A stretch of 64,000 nt of DNA from Bacillus rubiinfantis (GCA_000752035.1 CCFE01000031.1:62001-126000), one strand, 5' to 3'; positions 52,708 through 60,750 are shown, counted from the stretch's first letter. Program-made: numbers and translations. The notes: generated from the sequence alone by a model not told the origin.

Positions 52708-53459
52708 TACACACCCTCCATTTCTATCTGCGGCAAAATACCATCTGCCTTCAACAGTTCGTAAATGAAGAGTCTGCCTTTTTGAGTCCAATATGTATGG
52801 ACTTTTGTATGCAGTTCACCGTTACTACCAATGTAGCTATGTGTCTTGGTGCTGGTATAGCCTTTTTCTGCATGCTTCTGATATAAAAGCCAGATACCAC
52901 CTTGTTTAAACTGGATGCCCTTTTTATTAAGATAGCGGTTCATCCAAATAGCTGACTTGCCGTAATCTTTGGCAATTGCTGATGTAGAAATGAGGTCTTT
53001 GCAATTTAGAACTACATCATAATAGGAGACTTTCGGTTTCATTTCTACAATTTGCTGATTCTGAACAGCAATCGTACCTTCAAGCACTTTATTTTGTTTC
53101 CTTACTTGAGTTAGCTGTTGATTGGCAATCTGAAGTGCCCTTGCCATGATTGCTTCTGGGGAATTCCATCTTCTTTCTATTTCAAGAAAGTATTGACGAC
53201 ACTCTTTCCCTTTTGGAGTACGCTGTATCATGCATAGCTCTTTTGCCATGTCAATTGTTAACTGATGGTCTATGCTTGGTCTGCCTCCAGTACTTTCGCT
53301 CAAAAATGAGCTAAAGTCTGATCCTTCCTCAAATCCGTACTCACACATTCTTGGAAACCAATCTTTATAAGCGGTCTTTACTTCCAAGGCTTCATGTAAA
53401 TCACGACCGAGTACGGTTGGTCGTTGATTTTCATAATTGATTTTTACTAATTCGTCCAT
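52707..53459 (-). CDS. AntA/AntB-type antirepressor with KilAC-like domain
   Basis: A 250-residue protein. N-terminal AntA/AntB domain: LGRDLHEALEVKTAYKDWF, MCEYGFEEGSDF, ELCMIQRTPKGKECRQYFLE. A short coiled coil is followed by a C-terminal KilAC-like DNA-binding domain (DLISTSAIAKDYGKSAIW, LNKKGIQFKQGGIWLL). Such proteins counteract the phage repressor. CAGGAGG precedes ATG 53459; an in-frame start at 53477 is possible but less likely. Upstream lies repeat copy 2, at the edge of the cargo insertion. Confidence 0.85.
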   Translation of the reverse strand: MDELVKINYENQRPTVLGRDLHEALEVKTAYKDWFPRMCEYGFEEGSDFSSFLSESTGGRPSIDHQLTIDMAKELCMIQRTPKGKECRQYFLEIERRWNSPEAIMARALQIANQQLTQVRKQNKVLEGTIAVQNQQIVEMKPKVSYYDVVLNCKDLISTSAIAKDYGKSAIWMNRYLNKKGIQFKQGGIWLLYQKHAEKGYTSTKTHSYIGSNGELHTKVHTYWTQKGRLFIYELLKADGILPQIEMEGV

Positions 53460-53499
53460 ACGAATTACCTCCTGCAATATAGTCAGAGAGGAAACCCCT

Positions 53500-53538
53500 C
53501 TACCTAATAGCCACAGGAGGTAATGATTGTTGAGGATT
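53500..53538 (-). repeat. 39-bp repeat, copy 2
   Basis: Second of three ungapped 39-bp copies. Minus-strand reading gives NPQQSLPPVAIR and TAG. Confidence 0.7.
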
Positions 53539-53583
53539 TTGAAAAAATTTATTTGGACTTTTAACTCTTACTTCAGAAAATAT
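53500..53583 (-). pseudogene. Remnant of the 3' end of a sigma-like phage gene
   Basis: A 27-codon open frame ends in KFFQNPQQSLPPVAIR. The tail KFFQNPQ also occurs in the +1 frame at the end of the sigma-like gene 59767-60300. No start codon or upstream coding sequence exists, because plus-strand cargo genes begin just beyond. I infer that the cargo insertion replaced the rest of a sigma-like gene. Confidence 0.4.
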
Positions 53584-53654
53584 TTAAAGAGTGGAATATC
53601 TAGTTTGTTGATTTAATGACTTTTGTGGGTTACATGATTTGGCTAAATTTACAT

Positions 53655-53706
53655 GCAACTAATTGGTTGCTTACTATTGACATGCAACCTATTAGTTGCT
53701 TATAAT
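53655..53706 (+). promoter_or_regulatory. arsR-type promoter with two palindromic operators
   Basis: Consensus TTGACA (53677-53682) and TATAAT (53701-53706), 18-bp spacer. Two GCAAC-N6-GTTGC palindromes, 53655-53670 and 53684-53699, lie 29 bp apart; the second fills the spacer. This is the layout expected for self-repression by the ArsR protein. Confidence 0.8.
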
Positions 53707-53713
53707 AAATAAT

Positions 53714-53992
53714 ATGAAATGGGAAAAAGATAATATATTCAAAGCACTCGCTGACTCGACTCGGCGACTAATATTAGACGAACTATCCGAACGAAAAGAA
53801 CTGACGTTGTATGAACTTACGTCACGTCTTATTATGAAACACAATCTTACCATTTCTCGACAAGGGATAGCCAAACATCTTTCTATATTGGAAGAGGCTG
53901 GCCTTGTAAAATCAAAACGAAAGGGGAAATATCGAGTACTTAGGTTTGACAACGAACCACTTAGAAACTTGCTGAAAGGGTGGATTGAGTAA
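53714..53992 (+). CDS. ArsR-family transcriptional regulator
   Basis: A 92-residue winged-helix repressor: IFKALADSTRRLILDELSE, LTISRQGIAKHLSILEEAG, LVKSKRKGKYRVLRF. The metal-binding Cys of classical ArsR/SmtB proteins is absent, so it probably senses something else. The ATG at 53714 is only eight bases after the -10 box and has no ribosome binding site; the transcript may be leaderless. Downstream lies a VOC gene, a pairing seen in Bacillus (YdfF-type regulators). Confidence 0.85.
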   Translation: MKWEKDNIFKALADSTRRLILDELSERKELTLYELTSRLIMKHNLTISRQGIAKHLSILEEAGLVKSKRKGKYRVLRFDNEPLRNLLKGWIE

Positions 53993-54167
53993 TTTAGCTT
54001 ATTGGGAACTAATACCACATAGACGTAATTAAGGGAAAAAAATGTGACGAAGGTACTTTGTGTTATCGAATAGTTCAGTAAATAGTAAAATAGAACAAGA
54101 CTTTTTATTTACCTACAGTTTTTTATGCTCATTACCATACATCTCAAAAATTACAGGAGGAAGATAT

Positions 54168-54554
54168 ATGAAAATCATAGTTACTAGTTTATTTGTTGAC
54201 GATCAAGATAAGGCATTAGAATTTTATACAAAGACGCTGGGATTTGTAAAAAAGCACGACGTTCCTGCAGGGGAATTTAGATGGATAACGCTTGTATCTC
54301 CAGATAATCAAGACGGAACTGAGCTTGTACTCGAACCAAATGACAATCCAGCTGCAAAAGATTATCAAGAAAAATTAGTTGAGCAGGGTATCCCAGCAAC
54401 AATGTTTGGCGTATCAGATGTTCAAAATGAATACAAAAGATTATTGAAACACGGTGTGAAGTTTACTATGGAGCCTACAAAGATGGGAGATATCACAATC
54501 GCTGTCTTCGACGATACATGCGGTAATCTTATTCAGATAATAGAGCATAAGTAA
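54168..54554 (+). CDS. VOC-family (glyoxalase/bleomycin-resistance fold) protein
   Basis: 128 residues of the vicinal-oxygen-chelate fold: VDDQDKALEFYTKTLGF, RWITLVSPDNQDGTELVL, and FDDTCGNLIQIIEHK carrying a probable metal Glu at the end. The paired beta-alpha-beta-beta-beta units are seen. It may be a dioxygenase, glyoxalase or drug-binding protein; the substrate is unknown. ACAGGAGGAAGATAT precedes ATG 54168, and a 175-bp gap separates it from arsR. Cargo gene of the prophage. Confidence 0.85.
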   Translation: MKIIVTSLFVDDQDKALEFYTKTLGFVKKHDVPAGEFRWITLVSPDNQDGTELVLEPNDNPAAKDYQEKLVEQGIPATMFGVSDVQNEYKRLLKHGVKFTMEPTKMGDITIAVFDDTCGNLIQIIEHK

Positions 54555-54562
54555 CCTTATAT

Positions 54563-54596
54563 AAACCCTGTTCTAATTTAAGGACGGGGTTTTTCA
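54563..54596 (+). terminator. Intrinsic terminator after the VOC gene
   Basis: AAACCCTGTTC (54563-54573) pairs with GGACGGGGTTT (54582-54592, G-U pairs) and runs into TTTTTC. Confidence 0.75.
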
Positions 54597-54627
54597 AATT
54601 TAATGGGGTTAATAATTGGATAAGATA

Positions 54628-54658
54628 TTGACCTTTACATTACGTAAAAGTGTAATAT
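54628..54658 (+). promoter_or_regulatory. MerR-type promoter before the DUF5946 gene
   Basis: TTGACC (54628-54633) and TAATAT (54653-54658) are 19 bp apart, the over-long spacer typical of MerR-activated promoters. The spacer holds TTTAC-ATTAC-GTAAA, an inverted repeat like drug-sensing MerR operators. A TGTAAT at 17 bp is the alternative -10. No merR gene is adjacent. Confidence 0.6.
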
Positions 54659-54695
54659 AAAAAAGTTAAATTAACTTATACGGAGGAAAAGACAA

Positions 54696-55145
54696 ATGGT
54701 TGACAATAACACAATGATGGAATTTGGAAAATGTATTGAATGTGGTGCGAAGGAAACAGATGGATTGACCTGCTACGAGATGTTTCAATTTCCATTGGTT
54801 TGGGAGCATAACGACCCAGAATTATATGCTTTACATTTTTGGCTTGTTTCTAGTTATATGATTCAACATCCCTCTAACTTTACTGAGGAGGGATTTAAAC
54901 TCATGGTGAATTTGTTCACTGAAGCGTATGATAACGAGTGGCAAACTGATTATATACTTCGTAAAAATCGGGAGCTCGTTTCAAAAATAGATAAAATAAC
55001 CAATCCTTTGCCAAATAACAAAAGAAAACGTATTTATAGAAATTGGTCGATGACAATTGACGATGTATATGCAGGTGGAGAGGAAAATGCGATAAACAAA
55101 ATTAAAAAATGGAAAGAACAAGTTAGAAGGGATTTAGAAAAGTAA
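54696..55145 (+). CDS. DUF5946-like protein
   Basis: 149 residues. CIECGAKETDGLTCYEMF is a Cys-containing N-terminal segment, probably metal-binding; DPELYALHFWLVSSYMIQHP follows with a His pair. The C-terminal half is helical and basic (NNKRKRIYRNWSMTIDDVYA). I recognise the DUF5946-type pattern but not a function. CGGAGGAAAAG precedes the ATG. Last cargo gene in this insertion. Confidence 0.65.
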   Translation: MVDNNTMMEFGKCIECGAKETDGLTCYEMFQFPLVWEHNDPELYALHFWLVSSYMIQHPSNFTEEGFKLMVNLFTEAYDNEWQTDYILRKNRELVSKIDKITNPLPNNKRKRIYRNWSMTIDDVYAGGEENAINKIKKWKEQVRRDLEK

Positions 55146-55517
55146 TACAGTGTGCTATTCAACAATAGGGGGCTTTAACGAAAGAAGATTTAATATTGAA
55201 ATCATGTTTTAGTTATCCCATTAAAGGGCGCAATTCTGTAGCAAGAATTATGCTTTTCTCCAATAAAAGGGCATTTTGTTGATATTAAATTTTGAATATG
55301 AACCTATTATACTTATCATTGAAAAAAGCAGGTTTAATTTTTATAAGAGATATAGACCGGAAAAAGGAGGATTTTATTTTCCATGAAACATGTTGGTCTT
55401 ATTGAACAAACAAGATAGCACGTACTAATCATAAAATAAGTGCTATCCTGTTTTCATTATTTAAAAATTGAAGGTCTTTTAACCTCCTCCCACACGATTA
55501 TCCGAATACCAATTAAT
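55146..55517. other. Intergenic end of the cargo insertion
   Basis: About 370 bp. It holds a possible 11-codon frame at 55383-55418 behind AAAGGAGG, probably the 5' stub of a lost gene, and the terminator at 55408-55453. Nothing else recognised. Confidence 0.45.
55408..55455. terminator. Bidirectional terminator-like hairpin
   Basis: AAACAAGATAGCAC (55408-55421) pairs with GTGCTATCCTGTTT (55440-55453) with one mismatch. T-runs flank both sides, between convergent cargo and polymerase genes. Confidence 0.6.
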
Positions 55518-57452
55518 TTAATCTTTTTGATAAAACAGACACTCATAGCCATCAGCACTAAGTAAAAGTCCTTTTGCCCAAGTTGGTGTTCTAGCCATCT
55601 GCTTACAGATAGCAGAAAGTGACATTCCCATATCCGCCTCGATGATAATTTCATCGTGTACATGAGCCACAATGGAACAATTCTTTAATGTCTGCATGGC
55701 ATGACACAAAATGTCACGACTGATAGCCTGAACAATATTCTCTACAAATTTGGGTCCATAGCTTTCGATTCTTTCCCATTTCTTCGTCCCACCGACACCT
55801 TCATAAGTAACCGACTCACCGCCAAACATATTCTCTCCCATACGAGGTTTCACATAGGCAAGCTGTCTACCAGAAGGAAGGACAATAAAGAGCATTCCAC
55901 TTTGATATAAAAATTTAATGCCATGTGTCGCTGTGGGAGTTTTTTGCTTAACACAAGTTTTTACTGCGCGGTCAACATCCCACCACAGTTTTGTAATATT
56001 GGGATTGGACTGCCTCCAGGCTGTTACAAGAGGCCGAAGTTCCTCTTCTTCAATCCCCATCTCCAAAGCACCCATTGATTTTAATGCTCCAACAGATCCA
56101 CCATAACCAAGGGCAAGTTCGGCTATTTTCCCTTTCTGACGAAGGTGACCGTTCACACCGTGCTTTTCAACAGGTACATTAAACATCTGAGACGCACTGG
56201 CACAGTAAATGTCACCGCCATTTTGAAATACATCTATTCTCCATTTTTCGCCTGCAAGCCAGGCAATGACGCGAGCCTCAATCGCTGAAAAATCTGCAAC
56301 TATGAACTTCTTACCCTCTCGTGGTATAAAAGCTGTACGGATAAGTTCCGAAAGTACTTCTGGGATTGAATCATATAGTAAAGTAAGTGCATCAAAGTTT
56401 CCGGTTCGAACTAAAGCACGAGCCTGCTCCAAATCAGGCATATGGTTTTGGGGTAGATTTTGTAACTGAATCAGCCTGCCAGAGAATCTGCCGGTTCTGT
56501 TGGCTCCGTAAAACTGAAACATTCCTCTTGCACGACCGTCACTACATACCGCATTCTCCATTGCTGTGTATTTTTTCACCGATGATTTTGCAAGTTGTTG
56601 CCGAAGTTCCAAAACAGTGCCTAGTGGTTCAGGTGCTGTCTTTAACATCTCAGCAACCGCTTTTTTACCAAGGGTATCTGTTGCTAGCCCGTTATCGGCA
56701 AGCCAGTCTTTCATTTGTTGTACAGAGTTCGGATTCTCTAAATTAGTTATTTCTTGCATTGTAGCCGTTAGCTTTTTACGGGAATGTTCATCCATCACAA
56801 CAGCCTGTTTTACGAAAGCCATGTCAATGGCAATGCCACGATCATTGATTTCCTGGTCGAGATGATATTCCTTCCAGATATTTTCCGGTACCAGAAACTT
56901 GGATAATCTCTGTTGTATAGACATCTCGGATTCCACATCGCGAAGGTTATATGCTTTAAACCGCTCCCATTTTTCCATGTCATGTTCCGGTAGATTACGA
57001 ACTCGACCACCATTAGATTTTGTAGGAGAGCAAGGTGTACAGAAATATTTAATAAGGTCTTTACCCTCAGTCAATTTTTGTTTTTCTAAACCTAAAACTG
57101 CACCGACCCCCTCCAAAGAAAGAGGTAGTCCCATATATGCTGACCATATCATGGAGCATTTCCAAGATGTAGGGTCAAGATAATTTGTAAGGTTAAGCCA
57201 TTTTGATAGACACACACGCTCAAACATTGCATTAAAAGCCCACTTGGTGACGGAATTATCCATAAGTGCGTTTATAATTTCATCTGGGATTTCCTCTCCA
57301 CTGGCGAGGTCAACCACCTCCACTTCGCCGCCATCCACCGAATACCCAAATAGTAGAATTTCAAAATCATGACACTCAGCATAACGGTAAACACCAGACT
57401 TTTGAAGATTGGCACTACTAAATGTTTCAATATCAATAGAAATAGAATTCAT
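55518..57452 (-). CDS. Family A DNA polymerase (phage type)
   Basis: A 644-residue replicative polymerase. The 3'-5' exonuclease domain begins with ISIDIETFSSAN and continues with WAFNAMFERVCL and YNLRDVESEM. Polymerase motif A is VADFSAIEARVIAWLAGE, motif B RQKGKIAELALGYGG with the conserved Lys and Tyr, and motif C AHVHDEIIIE. All catalytic residues are present. It lies with DUF2815 and DUF2800 proteins, the usual replication trio in this phage type. Confidence 0.93.
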   Translation of the reverse strand: MNSISIDIETFSSANLQKSGVYRYAECHDFEILLFGYSVDGGEVEVVDLASGEEIPDEIINALMDNSVTKWAFNAMFERVCLSKWLNLTNYLDPTSWKCSMIWSAYMGLPLSLEGVGAVLGLEKQKLTEGKDLIKYFCTPCSPTKSNGGRVRNLPEHDMEKWERFKAYNLRDVESEMSIQQRLSKFLVPENIWKEYHLDQEINDRGIAIDMAFVKQAVVMDEHSRKKLTATMQEITNLENPNSVQQMKDWLADNGLATDTLGKKAVAEMLKTAPEPLGTVLELRQQLAKSSVKKYTAMENAVCSDGRARGMFQFYGANRTGRFSGRLIQLQNLPQNHMPDLEQARALVRTGNFDALTLLYDSIPEVLSELIRTAFIPREGKKFIVADFSAIEARVIAWLAGEKWRIDVFQNGGDIYCASASQMFNVPVEKHGVNGHLRQKGKIAELALGYGGSVGALKSMGALEMGIEEEELRPLVTAWRQSNPNITKLWWDVDRAVKTCVKQKTPTATHGIKFLYQSGMLFIVLPSGRQLAYVKPRMGENMFGGESVTYEGVGGTKKWERIESYGPKFVENIVQAISRDILCHAMQTLKNCSIVAHVHDEIIIEADMGMSLSAICKQMARTPTWAKGLLLSADGYECLFYQKD

Positions 57453-57521
57453 GTATTACCCCTCTTTCCAATGCAAACGAGGTGGCAGAAGAACCTCCAC
57501 CACCTCGTCTGTATTTATTCT

Positions 57522-58070
57522 TTATGCTAAAAAATCATCATCTTCAATAGTTGTGAAGTCATCAGCTGCATTGGTTCTTCCGCCTAAAGGCTCTCCATCT
57601 CTTATCTTCTGGATGTTGCCAAGACCACATGCTACACCCTTATTGCCATTAGAGTTAAAAGCATAGAAATTCAGGGATACTCTTGCATAACAACCACTGT
57701 AAACCTCGTTGCGATCCAAGATAGGTCTGACTGCTTTATCTACTATTTGGGGTGGAGTCTTGCTGTTGGCATTTACAAAATAATGCCCTTTATAAGCCTC
57801 ATCATCACGTTCTACATCACCATCTCGAAGGGGGAGCTTAATGGCAGCCTTATTCGGCTTTTTACCACCAAACTTTGCAAGGCCCTCTTCAATGGCTGCA
57901 TCTACTGCAGCATTGATAGCATTGATGGTTTCCTTATCTGTTTTGGGAATCAATACGGATACGCTGTACTTTTCCGCTCCGCCATTGATGGATACGGGCT
58001 CCCAGCCGTGAAAGTAGCTAAGACGTGTGTTGACGCTTGTAACAACCTTAGTTCTGTTTTGATTATTCAT
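57522..58070 (-). CDS. DUF2815 phage replication protein (ssDNA-binding-like)
   Basis: 182 residues: VNTRLSYFHGWEPVSINGG, KYSVSVLIPKTDKETI, GCYARVSLNFYAFNSNGNKG, and an acidic end (DDFTTIEDDDFLA). DUF2815 proteins are thought to be OB-fold, gp2.5-like single-strand DNA-binding proteins, and the acidic tail fits that. It overlaps the DUF2800 gene by 8 bp. Confidence 0.82.
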   Translation of the reverse strand: MNNQNRTKVVTSVNTRLSYFHGWEPVSINGGAEKYSVSVLIPKTDKETINAINAAVDAAIEEGLAKFGGKKPNKAAIKLPLRDGDVERDDEAYKGHYFVNANSKTPPQIVDKAVRPILDRNEVYSGCYARVSLNFYAFNSNGNKGVACGLGNIQKIRDGEPLGGRTNAADDFTTIEDDDFLA

Positions 58071-59211
58071 ATTCCAATTCCTCCGTTATTTCGTTAAATT
58101 CATTTTTTACGTTTGATATATTCATAGCTGGCCGCTTATCGGAAAGTGGAACCAGCGTTGGCTTGCCCGGTGGTTTATGTATGAGACCACCGAGAATTTG
58201 CTCAAATTTCTTTTTGCCCATCAGCTTCTGCATTTCTGTAAGGGTTATGAGACTCTGACGGTAGATGTCCTTATATCCGTTTGCCTTGGCCGCTTCAGCC
58301 ACAGCCCCTTCGTCCTTATATTTCCGAACTGATCTGCCCTCGACTACCTTAAAACCATGCCATTCTTTCCCGTGATTAACGGCAGCATCCGTGGCATAAG
58401 CAATGATTTCATTTGCCCACTTTGTAAGATCGGACAATTTAGAGAGAACTTCCTCAATTTCAGAATCCGTAAGCAGGGGTGGCAGTTTAAATTCCATCTG
58501 TGCTAATTTCAGCTTTTCTTCTGCTCTTGCACGGCATTTAACAGCCGCTCGACAGAAAGTACACCATTCACCTGGAAGATAGTCACCTTCGCCTTCATAG
58601 GCCTTTTTCGCCTTTGGTCTCAGTTCATTTTCTGCCCAGTCTTTTAATTCCTTTACCGGGATTGTCCATGTGCTGACATTTTCCCTGCGGGGTTGGAAGA
58701 TGGTCATGGAAACCTCCTCGATGTCATACAAGCTATCGTAGATTTCCAAAGCACCAAGGGCATATAATTTCATCTGCGGATTATCCACCGCATCTACCAA
58801 CACACCCATGCCGTATTTAAAATCGATAATATGAAGATTTTTATCTTCAATAATAATGCAGTCACCAGTTCCAAACCCCTGCGGAACATAGCAGGAAAAA
58901 TCAAGACGTTGTTCAATAAGTATTAACGGGTCCGTACAGCTTTGTTTCGCCAGTTCAAGCTGCTCCATTACAAATTCCACATAGGCATCGCTGTGTTCTT
59001 CCATCTCATCGGTGTTATAAGCCGAGACAGGACGCTTACTCCTCATGTGAAGTGCTTTTTTAAGTTTATGTTCACAAAGAGCATGGGCGGCTGTACCTTC
59101 AGCGGCTGCATTGGATTCGCTATTTTCAAATTCCAGTTCCAATCTGGCAGATGGTAGGCAATTCAACCACCTATGGGACCCTGATGCGGAAAGTACTGCG
59201 TGATCACTCAT
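58063..59211 (-). CDS. DUF2800 PD-(D/E)XK exonuclease-like protein
   Basis: A 382-residue Cas4/RecB-like nuclease relative. AAAEGTAAHALCEHKLKK holds the first His; GFGTGDCIIIEDKNLHIIDFKYG carries the Asp and the Asp-x-Lys-type core; QMKLYALGAL follows (QxxxY motif). A CTFCRAAVKC cluster near residue 220 may bind an iron-sulfur cluster. Probable recombination exonuclease of the replication module. Confidence 0.85.
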   Translation of the reverse strand: MSDHAVLSASGSHRWLNCLPSARLELEFENSESNAAAEGTAAHALCEHKLKKALHMRSKRPVSAYNTDEMEEHSDAYVEFVMEQLELAKQSCTDPLILIEQRLDFSCYVPQGFGTGDCIIIEDKNLHIIDFKYGMGVLVDAVDNPQMKLYALGALEIYDSLYDIEEVSMTIFQPRRENVSTWTIPVKELKDWAENELRPKAKKAYEGEGDYLPGEWCTFCRAAVKCRARAEEKLKLAQMEFKLPPLLTDSEIEEVLSKLSDLTKWANEIIAYATDAAVNHGKEWHGFKVVEGRSVRKYKDEGAVAEAAKANGYKDIYRQSLITLTEMQKLMGKKKFEQILGGLIHKPPGKPTLVPLSDKRPAMNISNVKNEFNEITEELEYE

Positions 59212-59527
59212 TCCCTAGTACCTCTACATCTTTCAACATATCTGCATAATGTTTGGGGTCAACTTCGCTTAATTTAGAGCCACCGTATTTTTGGATGATT
59301 TCTCTCACTTGGGAAGTAAGACCGGCTTGACTCTTCTCAGCGAGTTTTGCTCTTACTTCCTCTAGAGTGATCTCCTTTTTCTTTGGCGCAGGTTCTTTTA
59401 CAGGTGAAGTCGGCTCTTTTGCTTCGACAGGTTCATTGCCCGCCATTGCATCGGCAACCGCTTGTATGCTGTCTGCCAAAGAACGCATATCAGAAACCAC
59501 ATCAAGAAGTAGTTTGATTTTGCTCAT
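59204..59527 (-). CDS. Phage protein of unknown function, acidic linker type
   Basis: 107 residues: helical start (LLDVVSDMRSLADSIQAVAD), a Pro/Glu/Lys-rich linker (EPVEAKEPTSPVKEPAPKKK), then a folded end (TLEEVRAKLAEKSQAGLTSQ, then GGSKLSEVDPKHYADML). The end resembles small proteins found before DUF2800 in other prophages. It overlaps DUF2800 by 8 bp. Function unknown. Confidence 0.6.
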   Translation of the reverse strand: MSKIKLLLDVVSDMRSLADSIQAVADAMAGNEPVEAKEPTSPVKEPAPKKKEITLEEVRAKLAEKSQAGLTSQVREIIQKYGGSKLSEVDPKHYADMLKDVEVLGNE

Positions 59528-59720
59528 GGTTTAATCCTCCCTCCTTAATCTCACTAATGGCGAGTTCCTGTACGGTGTCACCCGGAACAAGGATAGTCAG
59601 TTTCTGCTTATCACCAAGTAAGAAACGGAGGAAACGCTCCCTTATGGTGACATTACGACAGGAAACAATCCCGCCAGATTGTGGAGTTTTTGAAACACTG
59701 ATTTTTAAGTTGTGTTTCAT
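59502..59720 (-). CDS. Small conserved phage protein
   Basis: 72 residues beginning MKHNLKISVSKTPQSGGIVS, with RERFLRFLLGDKQKLTILVP and TVQELAISEIKEGG. Beta-rich, no motif recognised. ATG 59720 follows AAAGAGGTGAAGAAC; it overlaps the next gene by 26 bp. First gene after the sigma-like regulator. Confidence 0.6.
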   Translation of the reverse strand: MKHNLKISVSKTPQSGGIVSCRNVTIRERFLRFLLGDKQKLTILVPGDTVQELAISEIKEGGLNHEQNQTTS

Positions 59721-59759
59721 GTTCTTCACCTCTTTCCGAGAGCGTTTATTTGCTGCCCT

Positions 59760-59798
59760 CTATCTATTAGCCGTGGCAAGAGGGGAAAGTTGAGGATT
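59760..59798 (-). repeat. 39-bp repeat, copy 3
   Basis: Third ungapped copy. It overlaps the 3' end of the sigma-like gene; the conserved NPQLSPLATANR frame is +1 relative to that gene's annotated frame. Confidence 0.7.
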
Positions 59799-60300
59799 CT
59801 GGAAAAACTTTTTTGAAATTCTTCTTGGCTGTATCTAAACGGTGTGAAATGGCGCTTTTACTAACACCCTCACGCTCTGCATACTCTGTTACAGAAACAC
59901 CATCTAGGAATATAGCAATCAGTAACTCTGCTTGTTTTTCCTTGAGGGTCTTGCGGATAATTTCACAGAGGTATTCATACTCTTCTTGTTTCTCTCGAGT
60001 CACTTCATCGGTGTTATCAGGGAAATAGTCCATATGATCCGTTGCATCCTCAGATTCGTCATCTTTGCGGAATGGTTTCTTTGGCATCCCTCTGTGTCTA
60101 TCAAATTTATGCCAGTTATTGTACTCGGGTTTGTTGAAACGCTCGTCCATAATCTCTTGTGGTGAACGGCGTGCTACAGTTTCCTTCTCCTCGACAGAAG
60201 ATAGCCTGTCCTCGTAATCTGCATCAATCATTAAAGTGAAGTCCTCGTCTGGTACCTCTAGATAGATAGATTTGTTTTCGTGCTGAATTCTAATTTTCAT
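59767..60300 (-). CDS. Sigma-70 region-4-like phage regulator
   Basis: 177 residues. The first half is acidic (IYLEVPDEDFTLMIDADYED) with a basic middle (RHRGMPKKPFRKDDESED). The end is a region-4-like helix-turn-helix: LKEKQAELLIAIFLDGVSV, TEYAEREGVSKSAISHRLDT, AKKNFKKVF. The last nine residues (ESSTFPSCHG) lie in a different frame from the tail found in related remnants, so a one-base shift at an A6 run is possible. ATG 60300 is chosen from its AAAGGATG site, which is locked in a stem. Confidence 0.75.
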   Translation of the reverse strand: MKIRIQHENKSIYLEVPDEDFTLMIDADYEDRLSSVEEKETVARRSPQEIMDERFNKPEYNNWHKFDRHRGMPKKPFRKDDESEDATDHMDYFPDNTDEVTREKQEEYEYLCEIIRKTLKEKQAELLIAIFLDGVSVTEYAEREGVSKSAISHRLDTAKKNFKKVFPESSTFPSCHG

Positions 60301-60347
60301 TTTGCATCCTTTCCGCCGGACTGCATTGGCGGCAAAGGATACAAAAA
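60298..60347 (-). promoter_or_regulatory. Hairpin that sequesters the ribosome binding site
   Basis: Minus-strand RNA UUUGUAUCCUUU-G-CCGCC pairs with GGCGG-AAAGGAUGCAAA, a stem of about 17 bp with one bulge and a G-U. It covers the AAAGGAU ribosome binding site and ends right at the AUG. Confidence 0.7.
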
Positions 60348-60375
60348 TAGGTCTGTGCCTCGAAGTACACAGACC
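60343..60375 (-). terminator. Terminator-like hairpin in the sigma-like leader
   Basis: GGUCUGUG (60375-60368) pairs with CACAGACC (60357-60350) around a 10-nt loop, then UAUUUUUG. It precedes the sequestering hairpin by a few bases, so the leader could control both transcription and translation. Confidence 0.6.
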
Positions 60376-60662
60376 CTTTGTCCTGAAAATGAGCGCAACA
60401 AGGTAAGGTACTTCTATTGAAACGCATAACAATCCTAAACGGACTGAAACGTAGCAATATGTATCCTTTGCCCTTATTGCAAATCAGGCATTTGATATTT
60501 TTTTGTAGACGAGGAATGGTCTAATTCTTGCTAACTACGAAGGACCTTTCCTTCGTCTAGTATTATTGTAAGAGAGAATTGGACAGCCTTGGCGGACACC
60601 TCATGCCCGTTAATTTCAGGCTTAAAATTAGGCTTTCCCTCACAAAAACACCTAAAAACGTC

Positions 60663-60709
60663 AATAAAAAAAGCCATACACAAACCCCTAAAAGGATTCA
60701 TGTATGGCT
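60663..60709 (-). terminator. Intrinsic terminator, distal
   Basis: Minus-strand AGCCATACA (60709-60701) pairs with TGTATGGCT (60680-60672), followed by TTTTTTTATT. Second terminator behind the metalloprotease gene. Confidence 0.8.
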
Positions 60710-60723
60710 CACATATTTTGCAA

Positions 60724-60750
60724 CTAAAAAACGGACATCCCGTGTCCGCT
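60724..60750 (-). terminator. Intrinsic terminator, proximal
   Basis: Minus-strand CGGACA (60748-60743) pairs with TGTCCG (60737-60732), followed by TTTTTTAG. With the distal one it gives a double stop, isolating the protease gene from the phage replication genes. Confidence 0.8.

Noticed and set aside
55383..55418. 11-codon frame behind AAAGGAGG as a leader peptide
   Set aside because: No plus-strand gene follows that it could regulate; more likely a gene stub.
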